Source of the DNA: G963667975 sp963677395
GTDB taxonomy: Bacteria > Bacteroidota > Bacteroidia > Bacteroidales > G963667975
DNA length: 64,000 bases
Assembly: GCA_963677395.2 (NCBI GenBank)
Contig: OY781965.2
Location: forward strand, 3,162,001 to 3,226,000
Direction of reading: 5' to 3'
The position numbers and the translations under genes were made by a program. Shown one piece after another: positions 26,263 through 35,836 of this stretch. The notes beneath the pieces are model-generated. The model did no database searches and was not told where the DNA came from. It saw only the letters and a list, made by a program, of their open reading frames with translations. Numbering within the stretch: the first letter of the stretch is position 1; each line of letters opens with the position of its first letter.

Positions 26263-28506
26263 ATGTATATCATTGATGAGGAAGCTGAACGAAAGGAGAT
26301 TTTAAGAAGATACAGATATCTGTTTACTGTCTGGAAACGAAATATTCTACCGGAAGAGCGGTTGTTAATCCGCAAAGCATTCAATCTGGCAGTAAAAGCA
26401 CATAAAGATATGCGTCGGAAAAGTGGAGAACCTTACATTTATCATCCACTTGAGGTTGCCCGAATTGTAATTCAGGAAATTGGACTGGGAACTACCTCTG
26501 TGGTATGTGCATTACTTCACGATGTGGTTGAAGATAGCGACTTTATTTCGTTGAGCGATATCCAGAATATGTTTGGAGAAAAGGTTGCACGTATTATTGA
26601 TGGTCTCACAAAGATTGAAGAAATCTTCGATCAGGGCTCATTATCTCTTCAGGCCGAAAACTTTAAGAAGATTTTACTCACCCTTTCGGATGATGTTCGT
26701 GTAATTTTAATTAAGCTCGCCGATCGTTTGCACAATATGAGAACTCTGGATTCGATGCCACACGGAAAGCAGCTGAAAATCGCATCTGAAACCATTTATC
26801 TCTATGCTCCGCTTGCCCATCGTCTGGGTTTACATACCTTAAAAAGTGAACTGGAAGACCTCTCTCTAAAATACACAGAGCCAGAAGTATATCAAACGAT
26901 TACTGAAAAAATACGTGAATCGGAACCTGAACGTGCCCGCTTTATTCATCAGTTTATATACCCAATTAAAAAAGCCCTGACAGAACAGGGATTTAGCTTT
27001 GCCATTACGGGAAGGGTTAAATCAGTATATTCTATTTGGGGCAAAATGAAGAAGAAAGAGATTCCGTTTGAAGAAGTATATGATCTCTTTGCTATTCGAA
27101 TCGTTTTGGATTCTCCGGCAGAAAATGAAAAATCGGATTGCTGGCGGGTTTATTCCATTATAACTGATTTCTACAAACCCAATCATGAGCGACTGCGTGA
27201 CTGGCTTTCTATTCCGAAAGCAAATGGCTACGAAGCATTACATACAACCGTAATGAGTCATATTGGGCAATGGGTAGAAGTGCAAATCAGAAGCAAACGA
27301 ACTGATGAAATTGCCGAAAAAGGATATGCTGCCCACTGGAAATACAAAGAAAACAGTCCTATACAAACGGCTGAACAAGGCTTGGATGAATGGTTAAACA
27401 GAATTCGTGAAATTCTGGAAAACCCTGATTCAAATGCCTTAGACTTTTTGAACGATTTCAAGCTCAATCTTTTCTCCGATGAGATGTACGCTTTCACGCC
27501 CAAAGGAGAAATGAAAACACTACCTGTTCGTTCTACGGTATTAGATTTCGCTTACAGCATTCACTCCGATATCGGAAATACGTGTATTGGAGCAAAAGTG
27601 AATCATAAGCTTGTTCCGTTAAACTTCCAACTTAAGAGTGGTGATCAGGTTGAAGTTATCACATCGAAAAAGCAAAAGCCACAAGTAGAATGGAACGACT
27701 TTGTTGTAACAGCAAGAGCAAAAACCCGTATTAAACAATTTCTGAAAGAAGAACGCCGAGCAATTACCGAGCTGGGAAAAACAACGCTCGAGCAAATATA
27801 TCTAAAAAATGGTATTGAATTCAATATTCAGAATATCAAGTTTTTTCGTGACTTCATGTCCATCTCTTCAACTCAGGAACTTTACTTTCTATTTTCAATC
27901 GGCACGGTAACTGATGAAGATTTTAAAGAGTGTTTTCAAAAAGAAAAAAGCGGATGGTTTCAAAGTATCACCAAACCATTTACCCGTTCTAAAAAGCAGG
28001 TGGATAATCGGGCAAAATCACTCAAAGAAGAGATTTTACGTCAGGTAAAAGACACACCGGAACAGGTTGTGTTAGACGAAAACACCGAGAACTTAAGTTA
28101 CAGTACTTCAAAATGTTGCAATGCAATTCCAGGTGACGATGTAATCGGGATTATCACACCTGACCAGGGAATTAAAATACACAGAATCAATTGCAAGGAA
28201 GCTATTAAAATAATGTCGCAACATGGAAACCGGATTGTGAAAGCAAAATGGCGTCAGGACGACATAATCAACTTCTTAACAGGATTAAAAATTGACGGAA
28301 TTGATCGTAAAGGAATTGTGAATGACTTTGCTCATGTTATCTCTCAAGAACTGGATATTAATATCCGTTCTTTCAACCTCGAAAGTAGTGAAGGTGTTTT
28401 TGAGGGAGTAATTATGATTTACATCAACAATGCGTCAAGCTTAATAAATCTGATTTCTAAGCTAAAAGAGATTGATGGTGTGGAACATGTAACACGTATC
28501 AGTTAA
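26263..28506 (+). CDS. rsh: bifunctional (p)ppGpp synthetase/hydrolase, RelA/SpoT homologue
   Basis: 747 residues, full-length long RSH. In order: HD hydrolase domain (YIYHPLEVARIV, then LLHDVVEDSDF with the catalytic HDxxED), synthetase domain (FEEVYDLFAIRIVLDS and LSIPKANGYEALHTTV), TGS domain from about residue 408 (MYAFTPKGEMKTLPVRSTVLDFAYSIH, key core only), and a C-terminal ACT domain after about 670. Both catalytic sites look intact, so it should make and degrade the alarmone. It is the first of a plus-strand run with a fur homologue and purA, the latter a purine-nucleotide enzyme known to be inhibited by ppGpp. Confidence 0.95.
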   Translation: MYIIDEEAERKEILRRYRYLFTVWKRNILPEERLLIRKAFNLAVKAHKDMRRKSGEPYIYHPLEVARIVIQEIGLGTTSVVCALLHDVVEDSDFISLSDIQNMFGEKVARIIDGLTKIEEIFDQGSLSLQAENFKKILLTLSDDVRVILIKLADRLHNMRTLDSMPHGKQLKIASETIYLYAPLAHRLGLHTLKSELEDLSLKYTEPEVYQTITEKIRESEPERARFIHQFIYPIKKALTEQGFSFAITGRVKSVYSIWGKMKKKEIPFEEVYDLFAIRIVLDSPAENEKSDCWRVYSIITDFYKPNHERLRDWLSIPKANGYEALHTTVMSHIGQWVEVQIRSKRTDEIAEKGYAAHWKYKENSPIQTAEQGLDEWLNRIREILENPDSNALDFLNDFKLNLFSDEMYAFTPKGEMKTLPVRSTVLDFAYSIHSDIGNTCIGAKVNHKLVPLNFQLKSGDQVEVITSKKQKPQVEWNDFVVTARAKTRIKQFLKEERRAITELGKTTLEQIYLKNGIEFNIQNIKFFRDFMSISSTQELYFLFSIGTVTDEDFKECFQKEKSGWFQSITKPFTRSKKQVDNRAKSLKEEILRQVKDTPEQVVLDENTENLSYSTSKCCNAIPGDDVIGIITPDQGIKIHRINCKEAIKIMSQHGNRIVKAKWRQDDIINFLTGLKIDGIDRKGIVNDFAHVISQELDINIRSFNLESSEGVFEGVIMIYINNASSLINLISKLKEIDGVEHVTRIS

Positions 28507-28570
28507 CTTTAGATTGCTTTACAAAGAAAATTTCGGATCGTAATTTAAATATAGAACCAAAAACAAGGGT

Positions 28571-29035
28571 ATGTCAACAGAAAAAACTTCACCCATTTCA
28601 AAAATAGACACATATGAAGCAGTAAAGCAACACTTTACCCGATGTCTTGAAGAAAAAAAACAGCGAAAGACACCCGAACGTTTTAATATTCTTCGTGAAA
28701 TTTACAATACCGAAGGGCATTTTGACATAGAATCGCTCTATATTAAAATGAAAAATAACAAATATATTGTTAGTCGCGCAACACTCTATAACACAATAGA
28801 TTTACTTCTGGATTGCAATCTTGTAACCCGCCATCAATTTGGAAATTCAACTGCACAATATGAAAAATCATACCATTTCGGACAACATGATCATATTATG
28901 CTTGTGGATTCAGGGGAAATTTTGGAATTTTGCGATCCGAGAATAGAACAGATAAAAAACTCTATCGAAGAGATTTTTGGTGTTGAGGTATTAAGCCATG
29001 CGCTCACGTTCTATGCGAAAAAGAAAAATAAATAA
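28571..29035 (+). CDS. Fur-family metal-type transcription regulator
   Basis: 154 residues. An N-terminal winged helix (RKTPERFNILREIYNTEGHFDIESLY, key core) is followed by the dimerisation domain with HFGQHDHIMLV and ILEFCDPRIEQI. In classical Fur/PerR the HxHxxC..C segment and a C-terminal CxxC hold a structural zinc. Here the corresponding cysteines are replaced (DHIMLVDSGE, and a C-terminus ending FYAKKKNK), leaving only isolated Cys residues. The His cluster of the sensing site is partly kept. It lies 64 bases after rsh and 11 bases before purA, so it is probably in their operon. The sensed ligand is unknown. Confidence 0.85.
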   Translation: MSTEKTSPISKIDTYEAVKQHFTRCLEEKKQRKTPERFNILREIYNTEGHFDIESLYIKMKNNKYIVSRATLYNTIDLLLDCNLVTRHQFGNSTAQYEKSYHFGQHDHIMLVDSGEILEFCDPRIEQIKNSIEEIFGVEVLSHALTFYAKKKNK

Positions 29036-29046
29036 GCCTAACAGGA

Positions 29047-30360
29047 ATGACTTACGCACAAAAAGAAAGTTTAGTAGATGTAATTCTCGGATTACAATGG
29101 GGAGACGAAGGAAAAGGTAAAATCGTGGATGTACTTACTCCTAATTATGACATTATCGCTCGTTTTCAGGGAGGTCCAAATGCAGGTCACACATTGGAAT
29201 TCAATGGATTCAAGCATGTTTTACACACAATTCCTTCCGGAATTTTTCATCGTGATAAAATCAATTTAATCGGAAACGGTGTTTTAATTGATCCTTCTAT
29301 CTTTCAAAAGGAGATTGACTGTATTCGTGCAAAAGGATACGATCCTGTTTTTAACCTGAAAATTTCGAGAAGAGCTCATCTAATCCTTCCAACACATCGT
29401 TACATGGATGCTGCACTGGAAGCCTCGAAAGGCGCGTACAAAGTAGGCTCTACACTTAAAGGGATTGGACCAGCTTACACTGATAAAGTAGCCCGTACCG
29501 GTCTTCGCGTCGGCGACATTTTATTACCTGAATTCAACGATCTTTATCAAAAACTTAAAGGTCAACATTTTAATATTATACAATCTCTTGGATTTAACAT
29601 TGATGAGTTTAAACCAGAAGGATGTACATTCGACGAATACGAAGCAAGGTGGCTCGATTCACTAAATCTGTTGAAAACCTTTGAGCTAATCAATAGCGAA
29701 TATTACCTCAACGAAGCTTTATCTCAAGGGCGAAAAGTTCTTGCAGAAGGCGCTCAGGGAACACTACTGGACATAGACTTTGGCTCTTATCCTTTCGTAA
29801 CATCATCTAATACAATAACTTCAGGAGTTTGTTCCGGTTTAGGCATACCACCTTCTAAAGTCGGAAAAGTATATGGAATCTTTAAGGCTTACTGCACTCG
29901 TGTAGGCAGTGGCCCGTTTCCAACCGAATTACTGGATGAAACAGGCGAAAAACTTCGTGTAGAAGGTCGCGAATTTGGATCAACTACCGGTCGTCCACGC
30001 CGTTGCGGATGGTTAGACATGCCTGCATTGCGCTATTCGGTAATGATTAATGGTGTTACAAATCTCATTATGACCAAAACCGACGTATTAAATTCATTTG
30101 AAACCATCAAAGTTTGTATGTCGTACAATTCTTCCGACGGAAATACAAATGAGTTTCCCTACGAAATTGTATCTGGAAATTTTTTACCGGTTTATACTGA
30201 TTTTAATGGATGGAACTGTAACCTCGATAAAGTTTCTTCGTATAACGATATGCCTCAGGCATTAGTGGATTATATCAGGTTTATTGAACTTAAGAGTGGT
30301 GTTGGTATCAACATCGTATCCGTTGGACCTGACAGATCACAAATAATTGTGCGCGATTAG
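29047..30360 (+). CDS. purA: adenylosuccinate synthetase
   Basis: 437 residues. The N-terminal GTP-binding loop QWGDEGKGK is at residues 17-25, GGPNAGHT follows, and EGAQGTLLDIDFGSYPFVTSSN and GRPRRCGWLD are diagnostic. It joins aspartate to IMP with GTP, the first committed step to AMP. It follows the fur homologue by 11 bases. PurA is a known ppGpp target in other bacteria, which gives the rsh-fur-purA arrangement a possible regulatory sense. Confidence 0.97.
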   Translation: MTYAQKESLVDVILGLQWGDEGKGKIVDVLTPNYDIIARFQGGPNAGHTLEFNGFKHVLHTIPSGIFHRDKINLIGNGVLIDPSIFQKEIDCIRAKGYDPVFNLKISRRAHLILPTHRYMDAALEASKGAYKVGSTLKGIGPAYTDKVARTGLRVGDILLPEFNDLYQKLKGQHFNIIQSLGFNIDEFKPEGCTFDEYEARWLDSLNLLKTFELINSEYYLNEALSQGRKVLAEGAQGTLLDIDFGSYPFVTSSNTITSGVCSGLGIPPSKVGKVYGIFKAYCTRVGSGPFPTELLDETGEKLRVEGREFGSTTGRPRRCGWLDMPALRYSVMINGVTNLIMTKTDVLNSFETIKVCMSYNSSDGNTNEFPYEIVSGNFLPVYTDFNGWNCNLDKVSSYNDMPQALVDYIRFIELKSGVGINIVSVGPDRSQIIVRD

Positions 30361-30391
30361 GTTGAACATCTTAATTTCGGCATTATATTTG
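30361..30391 (+). promoter_or_regulatory. promoter (GTTG-N19-TATATTTG) of the PepSY-like gene
   Basis: TATATTTG at 30384-30391 fits the -7 consensus, with GTTG (30361-30364) 19 bases upstream as a near-match to TTTG. The start codon is 68 bases below. Confidence 0.5.
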
Positions 30392-30458
30392 CTTTGGGAA
30401 TTTCATGAAGATTGAATTGGAAGAATCAAGCTTCTCCTTAAAACATAAAACTTAGAAT

Positions 30459-31742
30459 ATGAAGGCAAAACTTCTTATAGTCATTTTAATGCTGATATCA
30501 GCGTTCGGCTATGCACAAAAGATTGATCCTGAACAAGTTCCGAAAGATGTAATGATCGCTTTGGAAAACCAGTACACTGATTTCAAAGTTAAATCGTGGA
30601 AAATGATTGATGGAAATTATGTTGCCAATCTCACGGTTGAAGATCAAACCGGCGACGCAACATTTACTCCTGAAGGTAAATGGTTACAAACTATTTTTCC
30701 AATCAAAGAAAAAGAACTTCCAAGTTCGATGGTTTCCTATTTTGATGCCCGAAATAAAAAGAAAGAACTCAAAATAACCAATGCTGAACTCGTTGAAGAA
30801 CCTGGTGGAAAAAGCTATTATATAATGCGTTACAATAAAAAAGGCGTCGGACAAGGTAAGGATACCGAAGTAATGTTTGATGTAAAAGGAACTTTTATCA
30901 GCACAACTGGTTCGGACGAGGAACTTGCCGACAATAGTTCCAATGATAACGGTGACGCTTCCCCAAAGGTAAGCAAGAAAAAAGCCCGCGAAGAAGAATA
31001 TGATGCTGAAGAAGATACCAAACCTGCTCCTAAAAAAGGAAAAGAAGTTAAAAAGCAAAAGGATGAGGAAGAAGATGAAGAAATTGTAGAAACTCCAAAA
31101 AGAAAAACTCCTGCAACAAAACCAGCTTCATCCAAAACAAACAAACCTGTTACTCCTTCAAAATCTCAAAACGCAGAAGCAAAAAAAACCGTAAAACAAG
31201 ATACTGAAAGCGAAGAAGAGGAAGAAGAAGCTCCTGCTCCTAAGAAAAAAGATGATACTCCGCGTGACGTACCTCAAACTGTGAAAGCTGCTTTCACCAA
31301 AAAATTCCCAAAAGCCGAAGAAGTAGAATGGGAAGTTACTGCTGACAAAACATTTAAGGCAAAATACTTCTTCCGTGATGAAGAACAAGAAGCTGAATAC
31401 GATCTGGATGGAAATATGATGACGGTAACTTCTTCCATTAATCCGGATGTATTGTTCAGACCTATCGTAAACTACCTTGACAAAAAATACGAAAAGTATA
31501 AAATAACCAAAGCTCAGAAGGTAGTTTACGATCGTAAGTATGTTCAACTTAAGGCTCCTCAAAAACTGAAAAATTTCTTCATCGTTGAAATTTCACAAAA
31601 AGTAAAACGAAGCAAAACCCCAAAAATCACCAAATTATGGTTCGACCAAACCGGAGGTTTAATTAAAGCCGAAGAACCTGACGAATGGGGTGATGAAGAA
31701 GGAGGAAGTTCTAATTCTAACAGCGAAGAAGAGGAAGAATAA
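30459..31742 (+). CDS. secreted PepSY-like protein with a long charged linker
   Basis: 427 residues. A signal peptide ends near residue 19 (ISAFGYAQ). Two PepSY-like modules are visible, near residues 22-150 and 268-405: each starts with a V(P)xxVxxAFxxxFP-type helix (VPKDVMIALENQYTDFKVKSW and VPQTVKAAFTKKFPKAEEVEW) and continues with strands that carry a Y/F-F-x-x-E-x-x-YDLDGNMM pattern. Between them is a run of about 110 residues made of Lys, Glu, Pro and Ser. The C-terminus is also acidic (SNSNSEEEEE). Such proteins are common in Bacteroidota envelopes and their role is unknown. The charged linker is strikingly long. Confidence 0.7.
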   Translation: MKAKLLIVILMLISAFGYAQKIDPEQVPKDVMIALENQYTDFKVKSWKMIDGNYVANLTVEDQTGDATFTPEGKWLQTIFPIKEKELPSSMVSYFDARNKKKELKITNAELVEEPGGKSYYIMRYNKKGVGQGKDTEVMFDVKGTFISTTGSDEELADNSSNDNGDASPKVSKKKAREEEYDAEEDTKPAPKKGKEVKKQKDEEEDEEIVETPKRKTPATKPASSKTNKPVTPSKSQNAEAKKTVKQDTESEEEEEEAPAPKKKDDTPRDVPQTVKAAFTKKFPKAEEVEWEVTADKTFKAKYFFRDEEQEAEYDLDGNMMTVTSSINPDVLFRPIVNYLDKKYEKYKITKAQKVVYDRKYVQLKAPQKLKNFFIVEISQKVKRSKTPKITKLWFDQTGGLIKAEEPDEWGDEEGGSSNSNSEEEEE

Positions 31743-31761
31743 CGAATATTCAGGTCAGACA

Positions 31762-31784
31762 AAAGAGACCGAAAAAGTCTCTTT
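31762..31784 (+). terminator. rho-independent terminator
   Basis: AAAGAGAC (31762-31769) and GTCTCTTT (31777-31784) form an 8-bp stem with a 7-base loop, followed by ATTAATCT. It lies 20 bases after the PepSY-like gene. Confidence 0.65.
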
Positions 31785-31798
31785 ATTAATCTAACAGA

Positions 31799-31861
31799 CA
31801 TCGACTCCGCTCAGTCTGACAGCTACAGTTCAACAAGTTGTCATATTGAGCGGAGTCTGAA
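31799..31861. repeat. REP-like palindromic repeat (GCTCAG...TGAGCGGAG type)
   Basis: GACTCCGCTCAGTCTGACA (31803-31821) is matched by its complement at 31839-31857 at 16 of 19 positions. The core TGTCAnnnTGAGCGgAGTC is a dispersed intergenic palindrome I recall from many Bacteroidota genomes (TGTCATTCTGAGCGnAGnCGAA-like). Only one clear copy is in this window; the hairpin inside the element at 19119-19148 has a related GCTCAGGGTGA. Confidence 0.55.
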
Positions 31862-31938
31862 TATAATGCAGATCAATATTTAATTCAGCCTTTTTTTATC
31901 GACAAAAAAACAAGAGTTTTGCATCCGAAATATAAGCT

Positions 31939-33456
31939 ATGAAATATTACCGGTTTTACATATTTATTGTCCTTTCTTTCATCCTCTCATCTCATTCTTA
32001 TAGTCAGAATTACAGCAAGATAGAATACTCTGCTGATCGTCTGGAAAAACACCCTTCTATGCCGGATGTAATGATTCTTTACGGAAATGTGGTATTTAGC
32101 CACCAGGGATCCAACCTCTATTCCGACAGTGCATATTTGTTTACCATCGAAAATCGTATTGAGGCACAAGGACATGTACAAATCAGGGTAAGTGATACTG
32201 TTCAGATTTATGGCGACAATATGCGCTATGATGGGAATACCCGCTTTGCAGAAGTTACCGGAAAAATGGTTCGTCTGGTGGATGACGATGCCACACTTAC
32301 CACTACCATTCTCACTTACGACCGAAACGCCGGTCTGGCAACCTACCTGAATGGAGGAAAAATCGTGGATAAAGAAAACGTACTTACCAGTAAAATAGGT
32401 TATTACTACACTTCCAGTAAAGAAGTCTATTTCAAAAAAGAAGTACTACTGATTAATCCCAAATACACCATCGACTGCGACACACTCCTCTTCAACTCCC
32501 ATACCGAAATTGCTTATTTTCTCAGTCCTACTCACATCCGGAGTAAAGACAATCTCATCTATTGCGAAAACGGCTGGTACAACACCAAAACCGATTTTTC
32601 TCAATTTGGGCGAAACGCTTATCTCAAAAATAAAGAGCAATTGCTTAAAGGAGACAGCCTGACCTATAACCGCAAATTAAAGCTCGGAAAAGCCTGGAAA
32701 AACGTTAGTCTGATCGATTCTGTAAAGAACATCATTCTGTCGGGTCAATATGCCGAAAATTATGAAAAAAAAGACCGGGCACTGATTACCGACAGCGTTC
32801 TGGCTATATTTATTGATAAAAAAGACTCCCTGTTTTTGCACGCTGATACATTGCGGGCAACCTACGATACAGCCAACCAGTTAAAACTTCTGCGAGCCTA
32901 TTACAAGGTAAAATTCTACCGTGAAGATATTCAGGGAATGTGCGACTCAATGAGTTATTATGCACCCGATTCTATCATGGTTCTACATAAAAAGCCTGTA
33001 CTGTGGTCGGGCGAAAACCAGTTATCGGCCGATACCATACGTTTTATCATGGGTGAAAACCGCATTAAGCAGATGTTTCTGTACAACAGTTCCTTCGTAG
33101 TTTCACAAGGTAAAGAAGATTCCCTGCGTTTCGATCAGGTGAAAGGACGAAATATGACAGGATTTTTTGATGAAAAGGGAGAATTACACCGCATTGAAGT
33201 ATCCGGAAATTCCGAATCCATCTACTATGTACTCGACGATGCTACCAAAGATCTTGTAGGTATTAACAAAACCGTTTCCAGCGATATGTTGATTTTTATA
33301 GCAAACCGTAAAATCATCAGTAATACAGCCATCAACAATCCAAGCTGCGTCATGTATCCCGAAAAAGAATTTCCTGTAAACGAAAGCAAATTAAAGGGTT
33401 TCGCATGGATGAAACTATTCCGGCCAATGTCTAAATGGGATGTTTTTAGGTGGTAG
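31939..33456 (+). CDS. OstA-like (LptA/LptD N-terminal domain) protein
   Basis: 505 residues with an N-terminal signal peptide (YIFIVLSFILSSHSYS). The region from about residue 25 to 170 shows the OstA repeat pattern, with successive strands such as VMILYGNVVFSHQGSNLYSDSA and VQIYGDNMRYDGNTRFAEVTGKMV (key cores), ending in GGKIVDKENVLTSKIGYY. OstA domains bind LPS in the periplasmic bridge between the inner and outer membranes. The long C-terminal part is more of the same beta-jellyroll. It has no barrel, so it is LptA-like rather than LptD. An LptF/G-type permease lies 5 kb away on the other strand. Confidence 0.8.
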   Translation: MKYYRFYIFIVLSFILSSHSYSQNYSKIEYSADRLEKHPSMPDVMILYGNVVFSHQGSNLYSDSAYLFTIENRIEAQGHVQIRVSDTVQIYGDNMRYDGNTRFAEVTGKMVRLVDDDATLTTTILTYDRNAGLATYLNGGKIVDKENVLTSKIGYYYTSSKEVYFKKEVLLINPKYTIDCDTLLFNSHTEIAYFLSPTHIRSKDNLIYCENGWYNTKTDFSQFGRNAYLKNKEQLLKGDSLTYNRKLKLGKAWKNVSLIDSVKNIILSGQYAENYEKKDRALITDSVLAIFIDKKDSLFLHADTLRATYDTANQLKLLRAYYKVKFYREDIQGMCDSMSYYAPDSIMVLHKKPVLWSGENQLSADTIRFIMGENRIKQMFLYNSSFVVSQGKEDSLRFDQVKGRNMTGFFDEKGELHRIEVSGNSESIYYVLDDATKDLVGINKTVSSDMLIFIANRKIISNTAINNPSCVMYPEKEFPVNESKLKGFAWMKLFRPMSKWDVFRW

Positions 33457-33577
33457 CAAGATAAAGGATATCAAATTTTCGTAAGCCAGTAAGAGGGCTC
33501 TATTGATACACAATTTCCCCTCTTTAGGCTATCATTTATTTCCCTGTTATTTTTCAGATAGGCTATTTTGTCCTCTA

Positions 33578-34192
33578 TCAATTTCCCGGAATTAAACTAT
33601 CTGTTTGTTGTATAAGATCTGTCTGCGTTTTAATCAGAGTCTTAAATTTCTTTCTACTTGGCAAATTATCTTTTTGATATTTTTCAATCAACGGAAGCGT
33701 TAAAACTATTTTTAAAGCAGTATGATGATCTGTTATTGTTGATCCATTTTGGGAAATCTGTTTTAACAGCGAATTCAGTTCTTTCGTCTTGTTTTCATAG
33801 AGTTTACTACTATTCGAGATTAATGTAACAATTCTCTTTTTCAAAATACTGTCAGTAATTGCTGCTACTCTACAGCTTGCTGAACTATAATAACTACTTG
33901 ACTTTCCATCATATTTATTAAACATTTCTTTTAGTTCATCGGGTTGATATCTAAATTCTTCAATATCTGTTTCTAATTTTTGAAGTGCGGGGTTTTTATC
34001 AACTAGCTCCTGGTATAACTCTTCAATTATGTCACCAGAACGACTGTAACTTTTAATTTCAAGCTTATCGTCTTGGAGTGCAACAGGAGTTTCGGTATTT
34101 GCTTCACTATTGCTTTCCCTATGTGCTTTACCACAGGATGTTAATAATGAAAAACAAAATATTACTACAAAATAAACAGTACACAATCTCAT
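33578..34192 (-). CDS. lipoprotein of unknown function
   Basis: 204 residues from the ATG at 34192 (a GTG at 34201 is less likely). A lipobox LLTSC near residue 19 follows a hydrophobic segment. The mature part is helical and rich in Lys, Leu and Ser with little else recognisable. Upstream is the first copy of the 109-bp repeat. I do not recognise a family. Confidence 0.55.
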   Translation of the reverse strand: MRLCTVYFVVIFCFSLLTSCGKAHRESNSEANTETPVALQDDKLEIKSYSRSGDIIEELYQELVDKNPALQKLETDIEEFRYQPDELKEMFNKYDGKSSSYYSSASCRVAAITDSILKKRIVTLISNSSKLYENKTKELNSLLKQISQNGSTITDHHTALKIVLTLPLIEKYQKDNLPSRKKFKTLIKTQTDLIQQTDSLIPGN

Positions 34193-34201
34193 CTTAATCA
34201 C

Positions 34202-34429
34202 CTAATTTTGTTATATTTACACATTATCACGATCATCACTATCAAATAAAACGCTATGAATTAGACTATTTACAAAGAATTGCAGACTGCATTTATTGCT
34301 ATCAACCTTATTCCAATCTGAATTCGAAAGTCTAACATAACAGAAGCCACAATTAGTCATACTGCATATTGAACCAAAACCTCATTAACAAGCTTAATTA
34401 CAATTGATTCGCATAATACTAAGTTCTCC
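34202..34429. other. AT-rich region upstream of the lipoprotein
   Basis: A gap of about 230 bases between the 109-bp repeat copy and the lipoprotein start. It is AT-rich and has no open frame, stem or consensus promoter that I could see. Confidence 0.35.
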
Positions 34430-34538
34430 CTTTCAAAAGTAAGAAAAAAATGATCTGCCAGATGATTCCATTATTTTAATTTACAGTTTTACCATTCTGT
34501 TCAACAATGAATTATTTTATAGCCACAATTAACGCTAT
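34430..34538. repeat. 109-bp direct repeat, copy 1
   Basis: Matches 38271-38380 in the same orientation, with about ten substitutions and a one-base length difference. It contains TACTTTTG on the minus strand (34434-34441), a -7-like box that points toward the lipoprotein gene. The two copies flank the DUF3999/DUF2339 pair exactly. Confidence 0.8.
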
Positions 34539-34603
34539 CCTCTATTTATGAACATTTTTTCGTCCATAAACTTTGGCTAATGGCTTTGAGTTAGCACTTG
34601 CTG

Positions 34604-35836
34604 TCATTTTTTTTGAATCATCTTTACAGAAACCCATCCGAGCACTAAAATTATCAATGTCATTATTGCCCACAGCCAGTTTTTATTTTTAAAAAGAGGT
34701 TCTGTTTCAGCAACTTTCCTTTTCTCTATGATCTGTTCTGCACCCAATTCTAAGGTATTCAATTCCTCCGGAATTTTATCGGTAAATCTTGTTATATCAT
34801 AATCTGGTTTTGGTACACTTTCATTTCCATACACCAGAAAATAAGATGCAGGCTCAGTAAAGCGTGCTACCAATCCATGAATGTATCCCTTCACCAAAAT
34901 TGTGTCAATTATCAACGGTTGATTATCCTGATTATGAATTAATAATTTTATTTTTTGCACAATTGTACTATTGAATTTAAACTCATTATCTCCGATAGAG
35001 CTCAGTGTTCCGCAGGTTAAAGTATTATAACTATACTTCCACCCCTTTTCCGTTTTCATACTATCGGCAAGGTATTTAACAGTCAGATTTCTGTAATAAT
35101 CAAACGAATTTTCAACTCTAATTTTCAGACTACTAACGGGGACTGGTAATTGCAAATCAATATCAATTTCAGTTTGTCTGGTTTCTTTTAACTCTCTCCT
35201 TTTCGTTTTCCTGATTGAGTAAGTTCTGTAATTTCCATCCAAAATCAGATGCTGGGAAATACTTGCAGCCGTTAACTCTGGTTTTTCCTTACTCTCAACA
35301 TGCAATCGCAAAAAACGATATTTAGAGTTAGGAAAAGTTACTTTCGTAAACTGAAAATCAATTAATTCATTTTTAACTGAAAGAATTCTGTAATCATCGG
35401 TAAGTGTGTACCATTCTTGCTGGTTTTGACTGCCTTCAAGTTTAACCCGCCAATCAAAATTTTGCTGTTTAAAACCTAGTTTAATCTGATTGATTGGTTC
35501 TGATGTTGGAATTTCAAACGTAAAAAAATATCCCTTATCATTATGAGACATATTAAGCGTTTTGAAGACAACTTCTTTACTTTCAATTTTTCCGGAAGTT
35601 AACCGCAGAAGATAAGGTACTTCAACCGTATCTTTGGCTGAGGTTATTCCAATGATTCTTATGTCAGATAAATCTTGCGATATATTCCCGAAAATTTCAT
35701 CGGGCAATATTATTTTATGCCATTGCCCGGAAATCCCTTTTAATTCACGCTTATAGCTGTATTGTTCAATCTGTGCATAAGAACTTGAGTATATCAACAG
35801 CTGTAAACAAATAAAGCTACTAATTATCAGTCTCAT
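34604..35836 (-). CDS. DUF3999 family membrane-anchored protein
   Basis: 410 residues: a signal peptide (LQLLIYSSSYAQ) and a large extracytoplasmic beta-sandwich part with the family pattern GISGQWHKIILPDEIFGNI.QDL.DIRI near residues 35-60, then one C-terminal membrane span (WAIMTLIILVLGWVSVKMI). DUF3999 genes usually stand beside DUF2339 genes, and this one overlaps its DUF2339 partner by 17 bases, so the two are a translationally coupled pair. Function is not established. Confidence 0.8.
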   Translation of the reverse strand: MRLIISSFICLQLLIYSSSYAQIEQYSYKRELKGISGQWHKIILPDEIFGNISQDLSDIRIIGITSAKDTVEVPYLLRLTSGKIESKEVVFKTLNMSHNDKGYFFTFEIPTSEPINQIKLGFKQQNFDWRVKLEGSQNQQEWYTLTDDYRILSVKNELIDFQFTKVTFPNSKYRFLRLHVESKEKPELTAASISQHLILDGNYRTYSIRKTKRRELKETRQTEIDIDLQLPVPVSSLKIRVENSFDYYRNLTVKYLADSMKTEKGWKYSYNTLTCGTLSSIGDNEFKFNSTIVQKIKLLIHNQDNQPLIIDTILVKGYIHGLVARFTEPASYFLVYGNESVPKPDYDITRFTDKIPEELNTLELGAEQIIEKRKVAETEPLFKNKNWLWAIMTLIILVLGWVSVKMIQKK

